DNA from: Chytridium lagenaria
Taxonomy: Eukaryota; Chytridiomycota; Chytridiomycetes; Chytridiales; Chytridiaceae
Direction: 5' to 3'
Assembly: GCA_025449115.1 (NCBI GenBank)
Contig: JAHLKC010000012.1
Span: 310,001-374,000 of the forward strand
DNA length: 64,000 nucleotides
Below are positions 1 through 10,608 of this stretch, piece after piece (position 1 is the stretch's first letter; the number at the start of each line of letters is the position of its first letter). The translations under genes were made by a program, and so were the position numbers. A model generated the notes under the pieces. It was not told where the DNA came from and did not search any database. It saw only the letters and a list, made by a program, of their open reading frames with translations.

Positions 1-557
1 TTCAACTCTGTTCGAATAGTCTCGATTTTTTCGTTCCCTTTGTAGATATTATTCTGAATCGTATTCAACTAAACTCGCGTTAGCTATCAAGTTTCAGATA
101 GCCCGAATGTTATTACATGATCGGTTATTTCCGCAATCTCCTTTTCGATGCTTTTAATCTCTAATGATAATCTCCCGCCCTCCCGCTCAGCGATTTGTTT
201 CAAGTGGTCCTCTGTTTCTATTTGCCGTGTTTTTGCATCGAATATCCCCTATTTTGCAGTAAATTTCATATCTCTGTGTTTACCCAAACCTGGGTATGTC
301 TGATCTCTTGCTGAACATTCTTGAGATGCGATACCATTGAATCGGCCCTTGATGTATTGTCATCGAGAACCGCCAAGAGTGAGCTCAAGGCGGTCTCTTT
401 TGACCGGATCTTTTGCAATTATACGTGAGAAGCTCATTCCAATTGCTACGGCTAAAGTTTATACGAAATTGCATACCTGCTTGCTAAGGGCTTTGTTCTG
501 GTCATTGGCAAATGGTGGCAGCGAATGCAGATGGATGTTGTCATCAAAGCTGAGCAT
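1..557 (-). CDS. CCDC39: CCDC39-like axonemal ruler protein, N-terminal part (runs off the left edge)
   Basis: CCDC39 with CCDC40 forms the 96-nm ruler of the axoneme that places dynein arms and the nexin-dynein regulatory complex. Read on the minus strand, exon 1 starts at ATG 557 and ends at 477 in front of a GTATGC donor, with the motif LPPFANDQNKALSKQ, which resembles the VANEENK segment of the animal N-terminus. Later exons carry RADSMVSHLKNVQQEIRHTQ and a long heptad stretch (HLKQIAEREGGRLSLEIKS), matching the family in order and spacing. An intron with a GCTAAC branch site lies near 50-105. The protein continues beyond position 1. One apparent one-base frame slip lies near 370-385 in a G-rich run. 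The family assignment is confident because a long ordered stretch matches; the exact start is inferred from the first in-frame ATG after a stop. Confidence 0.8.
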
Positions 558-1325
558 GTTGTCCACACTGTGTTTGTCAAAATGCGGATTTGTCAAGTTG
601 GACTTATTTGACTTGTCCTTTGTAGGATGAACAAGACATTCAAGTCACCACAGATGGCAATCATCGTCCGAGAGGCGTCGTGCCGAAAGAAAAGTTCGAA
701 GGCTTTGAAGAGGGCTAGGTAGAATTATAAACCATTGATACGTTAAATTTCTTGCGCATGGTATCATTCATGTACTAAAAGAGCGTTCTTGATTGGAAAA
801 TCGACGTCATTCCATTGCCTCGCTTTCTCAGTCGAGGTTCGCAATCACTTTCGCAACAACTTCATCTCTTTAAATCGTAGGTGGGTTGTCTTGTTATACC
901 AGCTGGTCCGACGTCTTGAGTACGGGTAGGTAATGACGTCCCATTCAACCGATTCAGACTAAGGATTCCACTCGAGTAGTATCCCTCTTTGTTTGCCAAT
1001 GTCAACAGCCAGTAAGTTGATTTTGGATGGGATGGATGGGATGAGAAGGTTGGCGATATTACGGTAAGACCTCAATACTTGTAAAGTAAAGAAATCTTGA
1101 AACCCATCAACTGCTCCGCATCACCACTACTCCTCACCCAACATATTCAATCCAGTCACCGATAGTCGCGTTCGTAAGCCTGTATTCAGACTTTTAATCT
1201 GTAGGATTTAGTGAATAACCTAAATCCTACAGTGATAAAGATCATTGTTCATGAATCAACTTAAGGATAGCAACGGGATACGCTTGCGAATTGTTGACAT
1301 CAAATCAAATCGATATATTAAGTGT
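558..1325. other. Intergenic region between the CCDC39 start and the deubiquitinase end
   Basis: No convincing coding stretch is seen. It should hold the CCDC39 promoter (next to 557) and the 3' end of the deubiquitinase transcript (next to 1326). A perfect inverted repeat at 1199-1232 is listed separately. Confidence 0.5.
1199..1232. repeat. Perfect inverted repeat, 12-base arms
   Basis: The arm CTGTAGGATTTA (1199-1210) is followed by a 10-base spacer and its exact reverse complement TAAATCCTACAG (1221-1232). The first and last spacer bases can also pair, giving a possible 13-base stem. It lies about 95 bases beyond the stop codon of the deubiquitinase on its downstream side. It could be a hairpin in that gene's 3' RNA, a palindromic protein site, or a small mobile-element footprint. 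The sequence alone does not decide. Confidence 0.75.
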
Positions 1326-3874
1326 CTACGTTTTTAACAATGTCCTTAGTGAACTATCTTCAACATATACGAGGCAATATGGGTTCGTATTAGACCCGCT
1401 CGTATCCCCAAAAATCTCACTCTGGTGATTTTCGACCACAGACACAACAGAATCATTATACTTCAACCATCGTTCTCCCTTCCCCTCCTCTCCGTAATCC
1501 CTCAAATATATCCAATAATGACCATACTGAGCTTCGCCTTGGTGAAACAGAACAGCATGGAGCACGTAAGGCTTGTTTTGGAATGGCTCATAAAGTCGAT
1601 CAAGTTGATCCGTGATAGCTGATATCTGCGCATCAAGTTGTTTGACGGCTTCTTCACGCTCTGATACCATCTCGGTGAGGTAAAAGACGGATTCGTAGAA
1701 GGCCGGATTTTCGTCCTCGTTTTCTTGAAGTGAATTTAACGCGTCCTGCAACACCGTCGACGAAATGTCGTCGCGATGAGATTGTAGAGCGCCTAGCTCT
1801 TTTATTAAGGCTTTTTCTTCACGTCGCTTCTCTTCGATAGCGGCCTCGTTGTCCACAAGATACCGGTCCAGAAAGATTCGTTCGTGAATCTTCATGAACA
1901 TGTTGGATTTAAATGTCGAATGCATCTCGACGCTATATTGTACTCGCTTAAATATGTTGATAAGCAAAATGTGAACCATGGAGAAGTAAAGAAGTAAAGA
2001 AAAGTTATAAAAACACCTACCTTAAGAGTAACGGACAGAATGGGAGGTGCGTTGGAAATCGACAATGTTCGCAGGGCTTGCCTTCCATCGTATTCCACTA
2101 AAGAGCCTTGGAACGCACTATCTAGAGCTGCATACAGATCAGGATAAATATCTACTATCAAAGACGAGAATTCTTCTTCCTTGACAGCGTGGCTAGAAGC
2201 TTTATCTTGAGAATCTGAAGAGCTCAACACTTGGCGAGTGGTACCATAAAACAATCTTAAAAATAATATGTCATTCTCGTCTCCTCTAATTGCTTTAGAA
2301 GAATGTTCGGATAAATCACCTTTTTATAAGTATCTTTTCCTCTTCAACCGCTCTCATAAAGAAAGCCGATTCCAGCAAACTCAAAATGTGATCCATGCAT
2401 TCATTAACATCCTGTTGCACTCCAAACTGAAGTTCCTCTGTTGACGATTTTAAGACCATCTCGACAAGCTCGACAGGAGGCGTCACCGCTGCGGTCGCTC
2501 TCTCCTTCATCGTGCTAAGTAGGCCCGAAAACAGTTGCATAAACTTTGCTGTCCCGAATTATTAGAATTTAATAGATCATTAAAGTCCTACCATGAGTGA
2601 CAATTGTTCCGTCTTTAGTGACGTCGATTTCGTCACCTTCGAGCAAAGGTGCGACCTCGCAAATTCGATTCCGTAACAAAGGTATCGAGTAATATAGCTG
2701 TAGAAGAGAGTTGAGGTAGCACGTATTGCCCACATTATTAAGCCCGCATGGAAGCCTATTTAATGCTTTAACAACTTTGCGAAAACCATTTTCTTACTTT
2801 TCTCCGTCTTCCACCATAATCACGTCCATCAAGTCTGTGTTCGTCGGCATTACACCTTCATCCAAAAATTGCTTCAACGCGCCACTGTTCCGCGCCTCAG
2901 CAATAGTCCTAAAAGCCTCCCGATACAAATCAACATCCATAGGGTTTTCTGCATACTACCAAAATGTAAGCATTCTAGGTTTACTATCAAGGGAAAAGAT
3001 CTAACTTACCGTGGTTTGATACATAAGAATTAGAACGTCATCAGAGACAACGTCATCTTTCGAGAGTTTAAATACTCTATATGCCTTTTCTAAGCTCGGA
3101 TCCACGAGCTGGTAAGGCTGCTTTGACATTTCTATGGCCCACAACTCTTGAAGGACGGAACTATTTTTCTTGTCAGCAACAGCTGCAAGGGCATTCTACT
3201 GAATGCATTAGTATATTACCATAGATATGACAAAACGTGGCAAAAGAAGGGAAAACTGTTTATTAAGTATAGCAAAACTGGATAACAATTAAGACTCACC
3301 AAATACTCCGCTCTATTCGCAAAATCTTCTTTCACTTGTGTATGGAAGCATTCAGCTACTAATTTCTCAGGTGTATTATGCATGCATCCTAACTTCAGCG
3401 TGTTCTCCAATTCTTGCGCAACACCCTGAAATGACGAAGCTGCGAAATCAAGCTTATCATATCCAAACATGAAAGCTATGTGCTGAGGTGCCTCCACAAA
3501 CTCCATGGTATCAGGTTTCAAATTCACCTTATTCTTTTTCCTTAGCTCTACATTCCGAAAAGACATCTCCTCCAAGGCCAAACGCAACTTTCGTTCCCTG
3601 ACAGCCGCATCTTCAGGAACAGGGATAAATGTGTCATCAGCTTGCGAATAATGAAATCCGAGCATGAACATAATGAGGTTCACGTTCGGGCCTGTACCGA
3701 CATGAGCGGCGAATTTAGCATTGCTCGCCTTGATGTGACGCTCGGATCCGGACAAGAGACCGTTCGCGTAGGCCATGAGGATTTCAAGGGCGTTTATGCG
3801 GCTTGAATCGGTCTTGCCTGCCATGAGAGAAAGGAGAGTTTGATTGGGTAGACTGGCAAGGTCGACGGCCATTG
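1326..3874 (-). CDS. Ubiquitin-specific protease (USP/UBP cysteine deubiquitinase)
   Basis: Removes ubiquitin from proteins. The catalytic core is split by short introns. The Cys box reads GLNNVGNTCYLNSLLQ, with the catalytic Cys codon at 2719-2721. The next exon has the QQDVNEC motif, and the C-terminal exon carries the His box (GEAQYGHYWIYLRD, His codon at 1518-1520) and the W-KYND motif, ending at the stop at 1326. Upstream (3000-3874) is a long non-catalytic N-terminal region. A long coiled insert between the Cys and His boxes (EEKRREEKALIKELGALQ) is like the insert of the UBP2/USP25/USP28 group, so that subfamily is possible but not proven. The start chosen, ATG 3874 (MAVDLASLPNQ), gives a compact protein; the frame stays open to 4286, so a longer form cannot be excluded. 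It is divergent from CCDC113. Confidence 0.82.
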
Positions 3875-4307
3875 GAAGCGAGGACGAGCAGGCGCAGCAG
3901 GTTAAGGTATAGGTGTTTGTGTGGCCGAGTGTGGGTATAATGTGGATATGATGGTGTCCTAGAGTATGGCTGCATAAAGGAGGCAGGCCACGTATAGGTT
4001 CTTTTGTTATGGTATCTGGACCAAAGCGGATGTGTGTAAAACAACGCTGGCACATGAAGGACCTTCGGTGGAAGGCGCTGGAGGGACTCGGAGTGACCCA
4101 TGAATGGCATTTGCAGTCCCAGTTGCTGGGAAGATATGCTAAGGACAAACGTGCTAATAGCGCGATAGCGAGAAATCCCTGCTTTGGTCTCGCATCCAAA
4201 GTGGAGTTGAAGGAGGTTTGCACTGTCGTCAATGTCATCAGTAATGGAGCTGGGAGAGTCCAAACTTTGGGTGTGACACTGATCATTTTTGTGACAATTG
4301 CATTTCG
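3875..4307. promoter_or_regulatory. Divergent intergenic region between the deubiquitinase and CCDC113
   Basis: 433 bases separate the two start codons. Open frames on both strands here are low in recognisable content. Both promoters should lie here. No TATA box or known element stands out. Confidence 0.4.
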
Positions 4308-5750
4308 ATGGAGTCAATCCCAGACAACGCTGTCGCCGGTGCGCTGGACGACGCCGACTTTGACACTTACTCAGACTATGACCTCATACGGCTACACGAG
4401 GAGCTACTTAAGAGGAATTCACTACTGGAGGCAGAGAACAGGCTATTTGAGTCTTACCTTAACAGAGTTAACCCACATGCCCTTCGGAGTGATCACGATC
4501 AAGCACTTCTCGATGGACAGAAGGAGGGGCAAGTGACGGGAGACGGGGAGAAGAGGGACGGTCGAAGAGAAGAGAGGAAGAGGAAGAAGGGGGAGAAGGC
4601 CAAGGAGGTCGACAAACCTATCCTTTTGACGGCACAGCAAAAGTCAGAGATAGCGACAAGAGAGCTCGAGGAGTTGAGAGACGAGATTGAGCGTCAAAAG
4701 GAGGAATGGGGGAAAATTCTGGACAATTACAAGGTGTGGATTGCGTTTTTTTTTATAGGCTCCGTTTCGGCGCTTTCTTATGCGGGAATGATGCTGATCA
4801 TTACCCTCGTTCAATTTGACGATATGAAGGCCGAGATTGAGGAGGTTGAGATTCGGGTCTCTGAGGTCAAGAAGGCCTTATATGAATTCCGAAGAGATAT
4901 TGTCCAGCAAGCGGTTAACAGCAGAACGAGTAAAATTATTGCCGAGCGAGTGCTTCGTTACTTTGAAGACAAGATTCGTTCTAAGGTAGTGATGGCCCTA
5001 CAACTCCAACACTTCACGCATCATTTTAACAGTTTGATGCCAGGACGCCGTTATTGAGAAAGTCCGTTTAAAAAACGCGACCCTTAAAGCCCAAAAAAAC
5101 AAACTCCACCTCCAACTCAAACAAAAAGAAGAGATGGGTGAAGTCCTCCACGCGATTGATTTCGACCAACTCCAAATCGAGAACAAGCAATACCTCGCTA
5201 AAATCGAGGAACGCAATGCTGAGCTCCTGAAACTTAAAATGACGGCCGGAAAGACGGTGCAGATTCTTAACTTCTACAAGAAAAAGTTACAAAACCTGAC
5301 GGAGGAATCGCTGAAGTTGAAATCCGAAATCGATCAGAGATTAGAGCTGCTGTCAAAGTTAAAAACAGAGTCGTCAATTGTGGATGAGGAGACGCGGAAA
5401 GCGGAGAAGTTGAACACCAAGTTAAGGGATCAAGCTGACGAGCTAAGAGTGCCGCACGTAAGAAAATGCAACGCGGCATATGAGTGAATCGACTAATCCA
5501 TCCTTCACAGGTAATGGACTACGTGAACCTCAAAGCCCAACAATACGAACTCGTCAAAAAACTTCGAAGCTGGGAGAGAAAAGTAGAAATCGCAGCTATG
5601 CAAGCCCACAGGTTCGTCCTTAACTTATTCTAAATATATTGAGTATCACACTACAGGGTGAAGAAGATTTGGCACCAAATGCAAGAGACCCAAGAAGCTC
5701 CGCTACGTCGGCAGTATTTGCAAGCGCAGAATAACCCTTTACAGGCCTGA
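4308..5750 (+). CDS. CCDC113: CCDC113-like ciliary coiled-coil protein
   Basis: CCDC113 works with CCDC96 in motile cilia, linking radial spoke 3, the nexin-dynein complex and basal/axonemal structures. Five exons are inferred: 4308-4733, 4830-4985, 5044-5457, 5511-5611 and 5657-5750. Joined, they give 396 residues, close to the animal protein. Diagnostic motifs in order: VLRYFEDKIRSK, LHLQLKQKEEMGEVLHAID, FDQLQIENKQYL, TAGKTVQILNFYKKKLQNL, and WERKVEIA near the C-terminus. Almost the whole protein is predicted coiled coil after an acidic, charged N-terminus. Intron 1 is 96 bases, a multiple of three with no stop, so exon borders there are least sure. The stop lies inside the last codons of the convergent PDCD5 gene. 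Assignment is confident. Confidence 0.9.
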
Positions 5751-6529
5751 AAGGAGGTCCTCGTCATCCGAGTCGTCCATCCTCCGGCGACTGATCTGTG
5801 GTATGTGCGTGGTTAAAGAGTGTATATAATGTAATAAAAACCAGTCGAAGTCTATATCTATACTACAAAAGGAGATTACCTTGACTTTTGACTCCGTCTT
5901 GCCATCGTTTATCTGTTCCAGGAGATCAATCAACATTTTTTCGTTTACCTTGCCCCTAATCTGACCAGTTTGGGCCTTCGTTTATTTACATAAGTATGTT
6001 GATAAATCAAGATATATGCATACCATCCGGATTAGCAATCTTCTACGCCTCTCGCCTTCTCAGGCTTGACAATAGAAATTCTAGCCACTACATCGGAACG
6101 AATGAGACCACACACTCGCTTGAAACATGACGGAATACTCACAGCGTTCTCTAGCCTCATTGTCCAGTACTTGAGTCATCTGCAACAACTGTAAACTGCA
6201 TGCACAAAAACAAAGCAACCGAACAGATGAAAATCCGCTTCATACCATTGCCCTTCGCATCTCCTCCATTTGCCTACCACCCAACATGTTAAGAGACTTA
6301 CAAAACAAAAGCACTTACGCTCTCTTTTCGTCGTCGTCCTTCCCTCCACCAACACCCCCGGCTGCACCAGGCATCCCGCCTGGAAACGCCGCCATACCAC
6401 CCCCACCCGGCTCACCACCCTGAAAACTTCATCAGCCATCCTTCTTTAAACAGTTTTTCTCACCCCACTCGCTCCTCTCATCTGTGCCATTCTCTTGGCC
6501 CTGATCGCTTGCAACTCATCATCCTCCAT
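5739..6529 (-). CDS. PDCD5: PDCD5/TFAR19 family DNA-binding protein
   Basis: PDCD5 proteins are small, about 120-residue helical-bundle proteins conserved from archaea to animals. In animals they act in apoptosis and bind the CCT chaperonin and TIP60. Minus strand. The start is ATG 6529 with the family opening MEDDELQAIRAKRMAQMRGA. A Gly-rich stretch (GMPGAAGGVGGG) replaces the usual short linker, then EEMRRAMV, LTQVLDNEARERC, GKVNEKMLIDLLEQINDGKT, and a C-terminus ISRRRMDDSDDEDLLSGL. Several short introns interrupt it. The last 12 coding bases overlap the 3' coding end of CCDC113 on the other strand. The start lies 43 bases from that of the divergent E3 ligase gene. Confident. Confidence 0.88.
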
Positions 6530-6572
6530 TTCGAAAAACTAAGAGCTTGAATTTGTCTAAATCATCTGACGC

Positions 6573-7940
6573 ATGGGCGATGACGGGATTCGGTGTTGGA
6601 TTTGCTTTGAGGATGAAAAGAAAGGATCCGGGATGCGATGGGTATCGCCTTGCAAGTGTAAGAGCTCGTTGAAGGTGAGGGGCGTTGTTTAAGTTAGCTT
6701 TCGGAGGGGTTATTTAGTTGGGAAAAGATGCATGGCTGACTGTTGTTTTTCGGGGTGGTTTAGTACGTTCATGAAGCATGTCTCCTGAAATGGTGAGTAG
6801 ATAATGATCACTTTTGCTTTGTATTGTTTATCAAATATTTACACAGTGGTTTAGGATTGCGGAGAAGGAAGGAGTGTCAAATGAAGTCAAGTGTCCAGCA
6901 TGTAAGCTGCACCACCCCATCTCCACACATCTCACCTGGCTCCCTAGGCGCATTTCCTTACAGAATCGAAGAGTTGGTTCAAATCTTTCATGGTCGTTGT
7001 TTGTTAAACTTCCATCTTCAGGACCAAAGATCTCGTTTTATCCACCCTCACATTCATTGACAAGGTGATCTCACTCATTTGCTGGATACTTACGATCGAC
7101 AGAGTTTACAAAAAACCGTTCCATACTTCGCTCTCGCAGGCGTTTCCACAGCAATTTACGTCGTATCCACTACTTACGGAGGTAATTATATGACAGGTAT
7201 CTTATATATATATATTAAACTCTTCGCAGCATATGCCCTTGTCACAATGTGCGGCATTGAAGAAGGCGAACGAATCCTCTCTGAAAATTGGGGTTGGCGA
7301 ACATGGGTAGGCCATTAAAGCATCCCTTAACTCAAACAATATTTCAGGTGGGCCTCCCACTCATTCCCATCGGCCTAATCTCATCAAGACTAAGGAGAGC
7401 AGGCTCCCTTCTCCCCCTCATGCCCTTTGTCATCCTTGGCGGTGACCAAATCAGACTCACATTGCCCCCTTCACCCGCAATGACGATTTGCTTGCTTCCT
7501 TGGGCAAGGTAAGCCGTTCCAGTTACAACGTATATTGACGAAGGTCAGATTTGCATATAACGGTGCTTGGACTATAATAGAAACATTAAGTCATGCAACC
7601 ACATCCCAACCCGCTGACCCAACTCCCGACGACGACGACGAGAATGACACTCTTTTTGTTGGACCACGCAAGGCCAAAGTCTCATTCTCGGATCACTTTT
7701 GCTTCCAGGTAATGACTTCTTATTAATCCTCATATGACGCTTTTCAGCTGTGTCGTCGTTCATAGGCAACATTTTGGATATTTTTCTTTCATACGGACAC
7801 GCATTCCGGATGTATTTCATCAAAACGTGCTAGGAGGATTCGCGTTTGTCCTAATGAAGGATATCGCGAGGTACGTGTATAAGCACCGCAAGAAGGCAAA
7901 TCGGAGAACGCGGACAATCAAGAATTATATACCAGAGTGA
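6573..7940 (+). CDS. MARCHF5: MARCHF5-like RING-CH E3 ubiquitin ligase, mitochondrial outer membrane type
   Basis: MARCHF5 (MITOL) is a multipass mitochondrial outer-membrane ligase controlling mitochondrial dynamics and quality. Exon 1 encodes the first half of the RING-CH finger: RCWICFEDEK and SPCKCKSSLK. After an intron comes YVHEACLLKW, then, with a TGG codon split by the next intron, IAEKEG and KCPAC joined to YRIEELVQIF. Downstream are hydrophobic segments (YFALAGVSTAIYVVSTTYG; VGLPLIPIGLISSRLRR) and a C-terminus NVLGGFAFVLMKDIARYVYK ending TIKNYIPE, which parallels the animal family's final helix and tail. The frame between about 6990 and 7070 is not fully resolved: the best reading (KDLVLSTLTFIDK) needs a splice choice or a one-base error. 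The stop is at 7938-7940. Family call confident; mitochondrial location is by homology. Confidence 0.85.
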
Positions 7941-8137
7941 TCTTAGTCTTTTTAAACATTTTTTTTGCCGCATTGACGGAATGAACAAGCCAAGTTGCAT
8001 TATATATATGTACAGTCGGATTTTATGTTATTTTTTTTTTTTCGAATTTTCGACTAGCATTTCAGCAGGGTATATATACGAATACATCGTCCTCTTCCAA
8101 ATAAAGATTATTTTCCTTTGGTAAGTAACGTTATGCT

Positions 8138-8622
8138 CTACGCAGCCGAACTCATGTCCACCGTCCACCGGTTCCCGCAGCCCTTTGTACAGCAAACATA
8201 GAAAAGCTAACCAGAATGAAGACTTAGATGAGGTATAAAGAGCACAACACCAAGTAGAAGGAGGGCTAGTTCACCTGCATGCTTGCATCTCGTCCTTTTG
8301 CTCGACTCTGGTAAAATAACACATCATTCAACGAACACCTGTTGCAAGTTTTCGACTTTATCCTTGGATACGTGGGATCCGCTGGAAGGTCTGCCTGTGC
8401 CATGGAGTGGTCGCTGACACAACGTTAGCAATGATCGAGTGAAATGAGGGGCTACATGATAGCTTGTTGAATAGTGTTTTTGTAGACGCAATTGTCTTGA
8501 GCGTCTTGAACGTTTTCTTGGTGCTCGCAGTTACGACAGGCTAGGAGAAGGGTGATATTGCTGCGGTCTTCGCGGGGATACAGCATGTTGTTGCAGTCTG
8601 GACAGTACTTAAAGGAGGCCAT
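8138..8622 (-). CDS. RPB9: RNA polymerase II subunit RPB9
   Basis: Zinc-ribbon subunit of RNA polymerase II needed for start-site choice, fidelity and proofreading with TFIIS. Three exons are inferred: 8622-8456, 8413-8275 and 8206-8138, giving 124 residues, the normal family length. The N-terminal ribbon reads YCPDCNNMLYPRED with a second pair CRNCEH. The second ribbon has DPTYPRIKSKTCNRC, then GRDASM joined to LFYVC, and ends NRWTVDMSSAA. The intron between exons 1 and 2 has a perfect TGCTAAC branch site. The gene is convergent with the MARCHF5-like gene. Certain. Confidence 0.95.
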
Positions 8623-8965
8623 CTCAATGATTTTTCTTCAAATTGTTGGTCGTTTCAAATTTGTACTTTCTTCACAACTTAAAGGAAGGACTCAGGCATG
8701 TCTTTGGACCAGATATCTCTGCGCAGACGTCGTCGTAGAATGCCTAAATCCACGACATCTTAGGATGTCTATCGCTTATGCTTCCAAGGATTGGTGGAGA
8801 GGAGGAAAGAGAGCAGCTGAGGCTGTAAAGAGCCTCCCTCAGTTGTACTTGTTATGCTTTGCCTTGGGGAAGAAGGAGGATATGATTCATGATCGGGAAA
8901 CCTCTTACCTTCTCAACAATCTGTGTTAGTTGACGATCGGTGCTTGACGCAACTGAATTCAGTGC
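8623..8965. other. Intergenic region upstream of RPB9
   Basis: About 340 bases between the RPB9 start and the end of the next minus-strand gene. It should include the RPB9 promoter. An open plus-strand frame through 8552-8929 overlaps RPB9 exon 1 and has no recognisable content. Confidence 0.4.
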
Positions 8966-10162
8966 TTAGCGCTTTGTTAAGATTATTACGGCGATATCCC
9001 CCAAAATGTCGTCGGATGGGTCATTGGACCACATGTGGACCAAATGACTTTCTGCGCCTGCTTGGAGGCCATTTGTCTTTGCAATCCTGAGCTTCGCTGC
9101 CAGGAAAGTAGTTGGAACGTCTTCGCTTTTGCTTTGAAATCCGAGAGTGATGTCGTTGCAGGCTTTATTCTCATACAGAAATCTAGTTCGTAATACTTAG
9201 AAACTTATCATATCATCGAGATGATCGTGAATGCCGTCAATTTCTTTCTACGGTCACCGCCTGCAAATCTTCAAAAGACCTTGTCATATCGCTTCCGTAT
9301 CGATCAACTTATCACCAGACGTCGTAGAAAGTTACCTGACCGGAACATTGCCACCAACGTCACGCCTTCATTTTCTTCTTGACAGCACCCGGATCATTCT
9401 CGCCGGCTCCCGTCTTCATACTCTTGTTCTCGACATCTGCTTGTTCTCAAGAAAGTTCTCCTTCAAGTTCAAATAATTTCTTCAAAAGCTAAAGACGAAC
9501 GAAGCTCCAAGTTTGGAGTGGATGCAAATATTAGGGATTTGCCGTCGTCTTCCGACTGATGGGAACGAGAAAGGCAAGGAAAAATTCAGATGGTGTTACG
9601 ATTGCAACGTCTTCTCGATATCTTCTCTCTATATTTTTTGTTCGCGTTAACATCGGAGTGGCAGAGCATCAAGCTCTTGGAAAAAATGCAACAAATTACT
9701 GGCCGTGTTAGACTACCGAGCCTTGATTTTGTTTTCTGCGAGAGTGAAGCTGAAAGCGTGTGATAGCATCTCCAGAGGAGCCACAGTATGTATGTCATAT
9801 AAATACGCTCAGTGTTGTTTTCCACCGTAATATCAAAGAAAGACTTTCGATAAATGATGACCCTGATTAGTAGAAATTTATGGTGAGATCAGTATGAGGA
9901 AAGTATACAGACGAAATACCTTTTCCTTATTAACCATTTGGCATCGTGAAAGAATAGTGAATGCTTCTAACTGTAACCATTGAATATCAACGACAATCCC
10001 CTCATAACACCTACATATAATAATTAACATGTCACAGGTTTTCAGACCTTCGTTTGTCAGTTTAGGCGAGTCTGAAATTCACCTGTACAATAGATTTTTT
10101 AGTTGACAGCTAAAATAGGCGTGGTATTGATAGTTAAAACTTTGTGGCGACTTTGCTGACAT
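8966..10162 (-). pseudogene. Unrecognised spliced gene with broken frames (possible pseudogene)
   Basis: No family is recognised. Read on the minus strand, a plausible exon starts at ATG 10162 (MSAKSPQSFNYQYHAYF) and joins in frame, across an intron ending TGTAG, to CYEGIVVDIQWLQLEAF. Further stretches with coding character follow: SFFDITVENNTERIYMTY, MLSHAFSFTLAENKIKAR, YREDVAIVTPSEFFLAFLVP, EEIDGIHDHLDDM-like sequence, and a last exon ACNDITLGFQSKSEDVPTTF ending ILTKR at the stop 8966. These lie in different frames, with a TGA and a TAA inside otherwise good readings. The frame slips resemble the one-base errors seen elsewhere, but the in-frame stops are not explained that way, so decay is possible. 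Alternatively the stops fall in introns not resolved by eye. Coding character is the only evidence. Confidence 0.4.
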
Positions 10163-10608
10163 TTCGGGCAACTCCGTGTAAAAGAAATTCTCTGGGGCTA
10201 TATGAACCTTGTGCAATCACTTAAATTATGGCGAGTGCTGCTAGTTTTTATCATTGCCTCGTGTGGTAAACTGTAGATGCAGCCAGAACTACGTTTTGCT
10301 TGCATAACTTCAAGGTGTAGATAGTGGCGGCAGATTAAAAAAATCGTATATAATCAACTACAGAAACTCTGGTGTCCATAGCAGCCAATGCAAGAGCCGT
10401 ATTTATAGTATTTACGTTTTGCTTTCGTAAACATATAATGAAAACTCAAACAAATCTAAGAAATATTTGATTACAGGAATAAAGATAGCTGCAAACAGTA
10501 GCAGAAGAGATTCGGTGACGGAGAACTAATACATGGTCAGGAGTGTGTTTATTGGATGCGTAAAGGATGCTACAGCAACAACGACAAAGGCAAACGAAGC
10601 GTATAAAG
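10163..10608. other. Intergenic, AT-rich
   Basis: Nothing recognisable. It would hold the promoter of the preceding unknown gene and the 3' end of the RhoGEF transcript. Confidence 0.35.

Noticed and set aside
337..630. Open plus-strand frame of 97 codons
   Set aside because: It lies antisense to exon 1 and exon 2 of the CCDC39-like gene, has no ATG-led family match and no codon character.
600..720. Minus-strand reading with AICGDLNV, reminiscent of an endonuclease/reverse-transcriptase motif
   Set aside because: Only a few residues, with stops on both sides; no other retroelement motif is found nearby.
3784..4536. Several long overlapping open frames on both strands
   Set aside because: They overlap the deubiquitinase start, the divergent promoter and CCDC113 exon 1 in other frames and show no family content.
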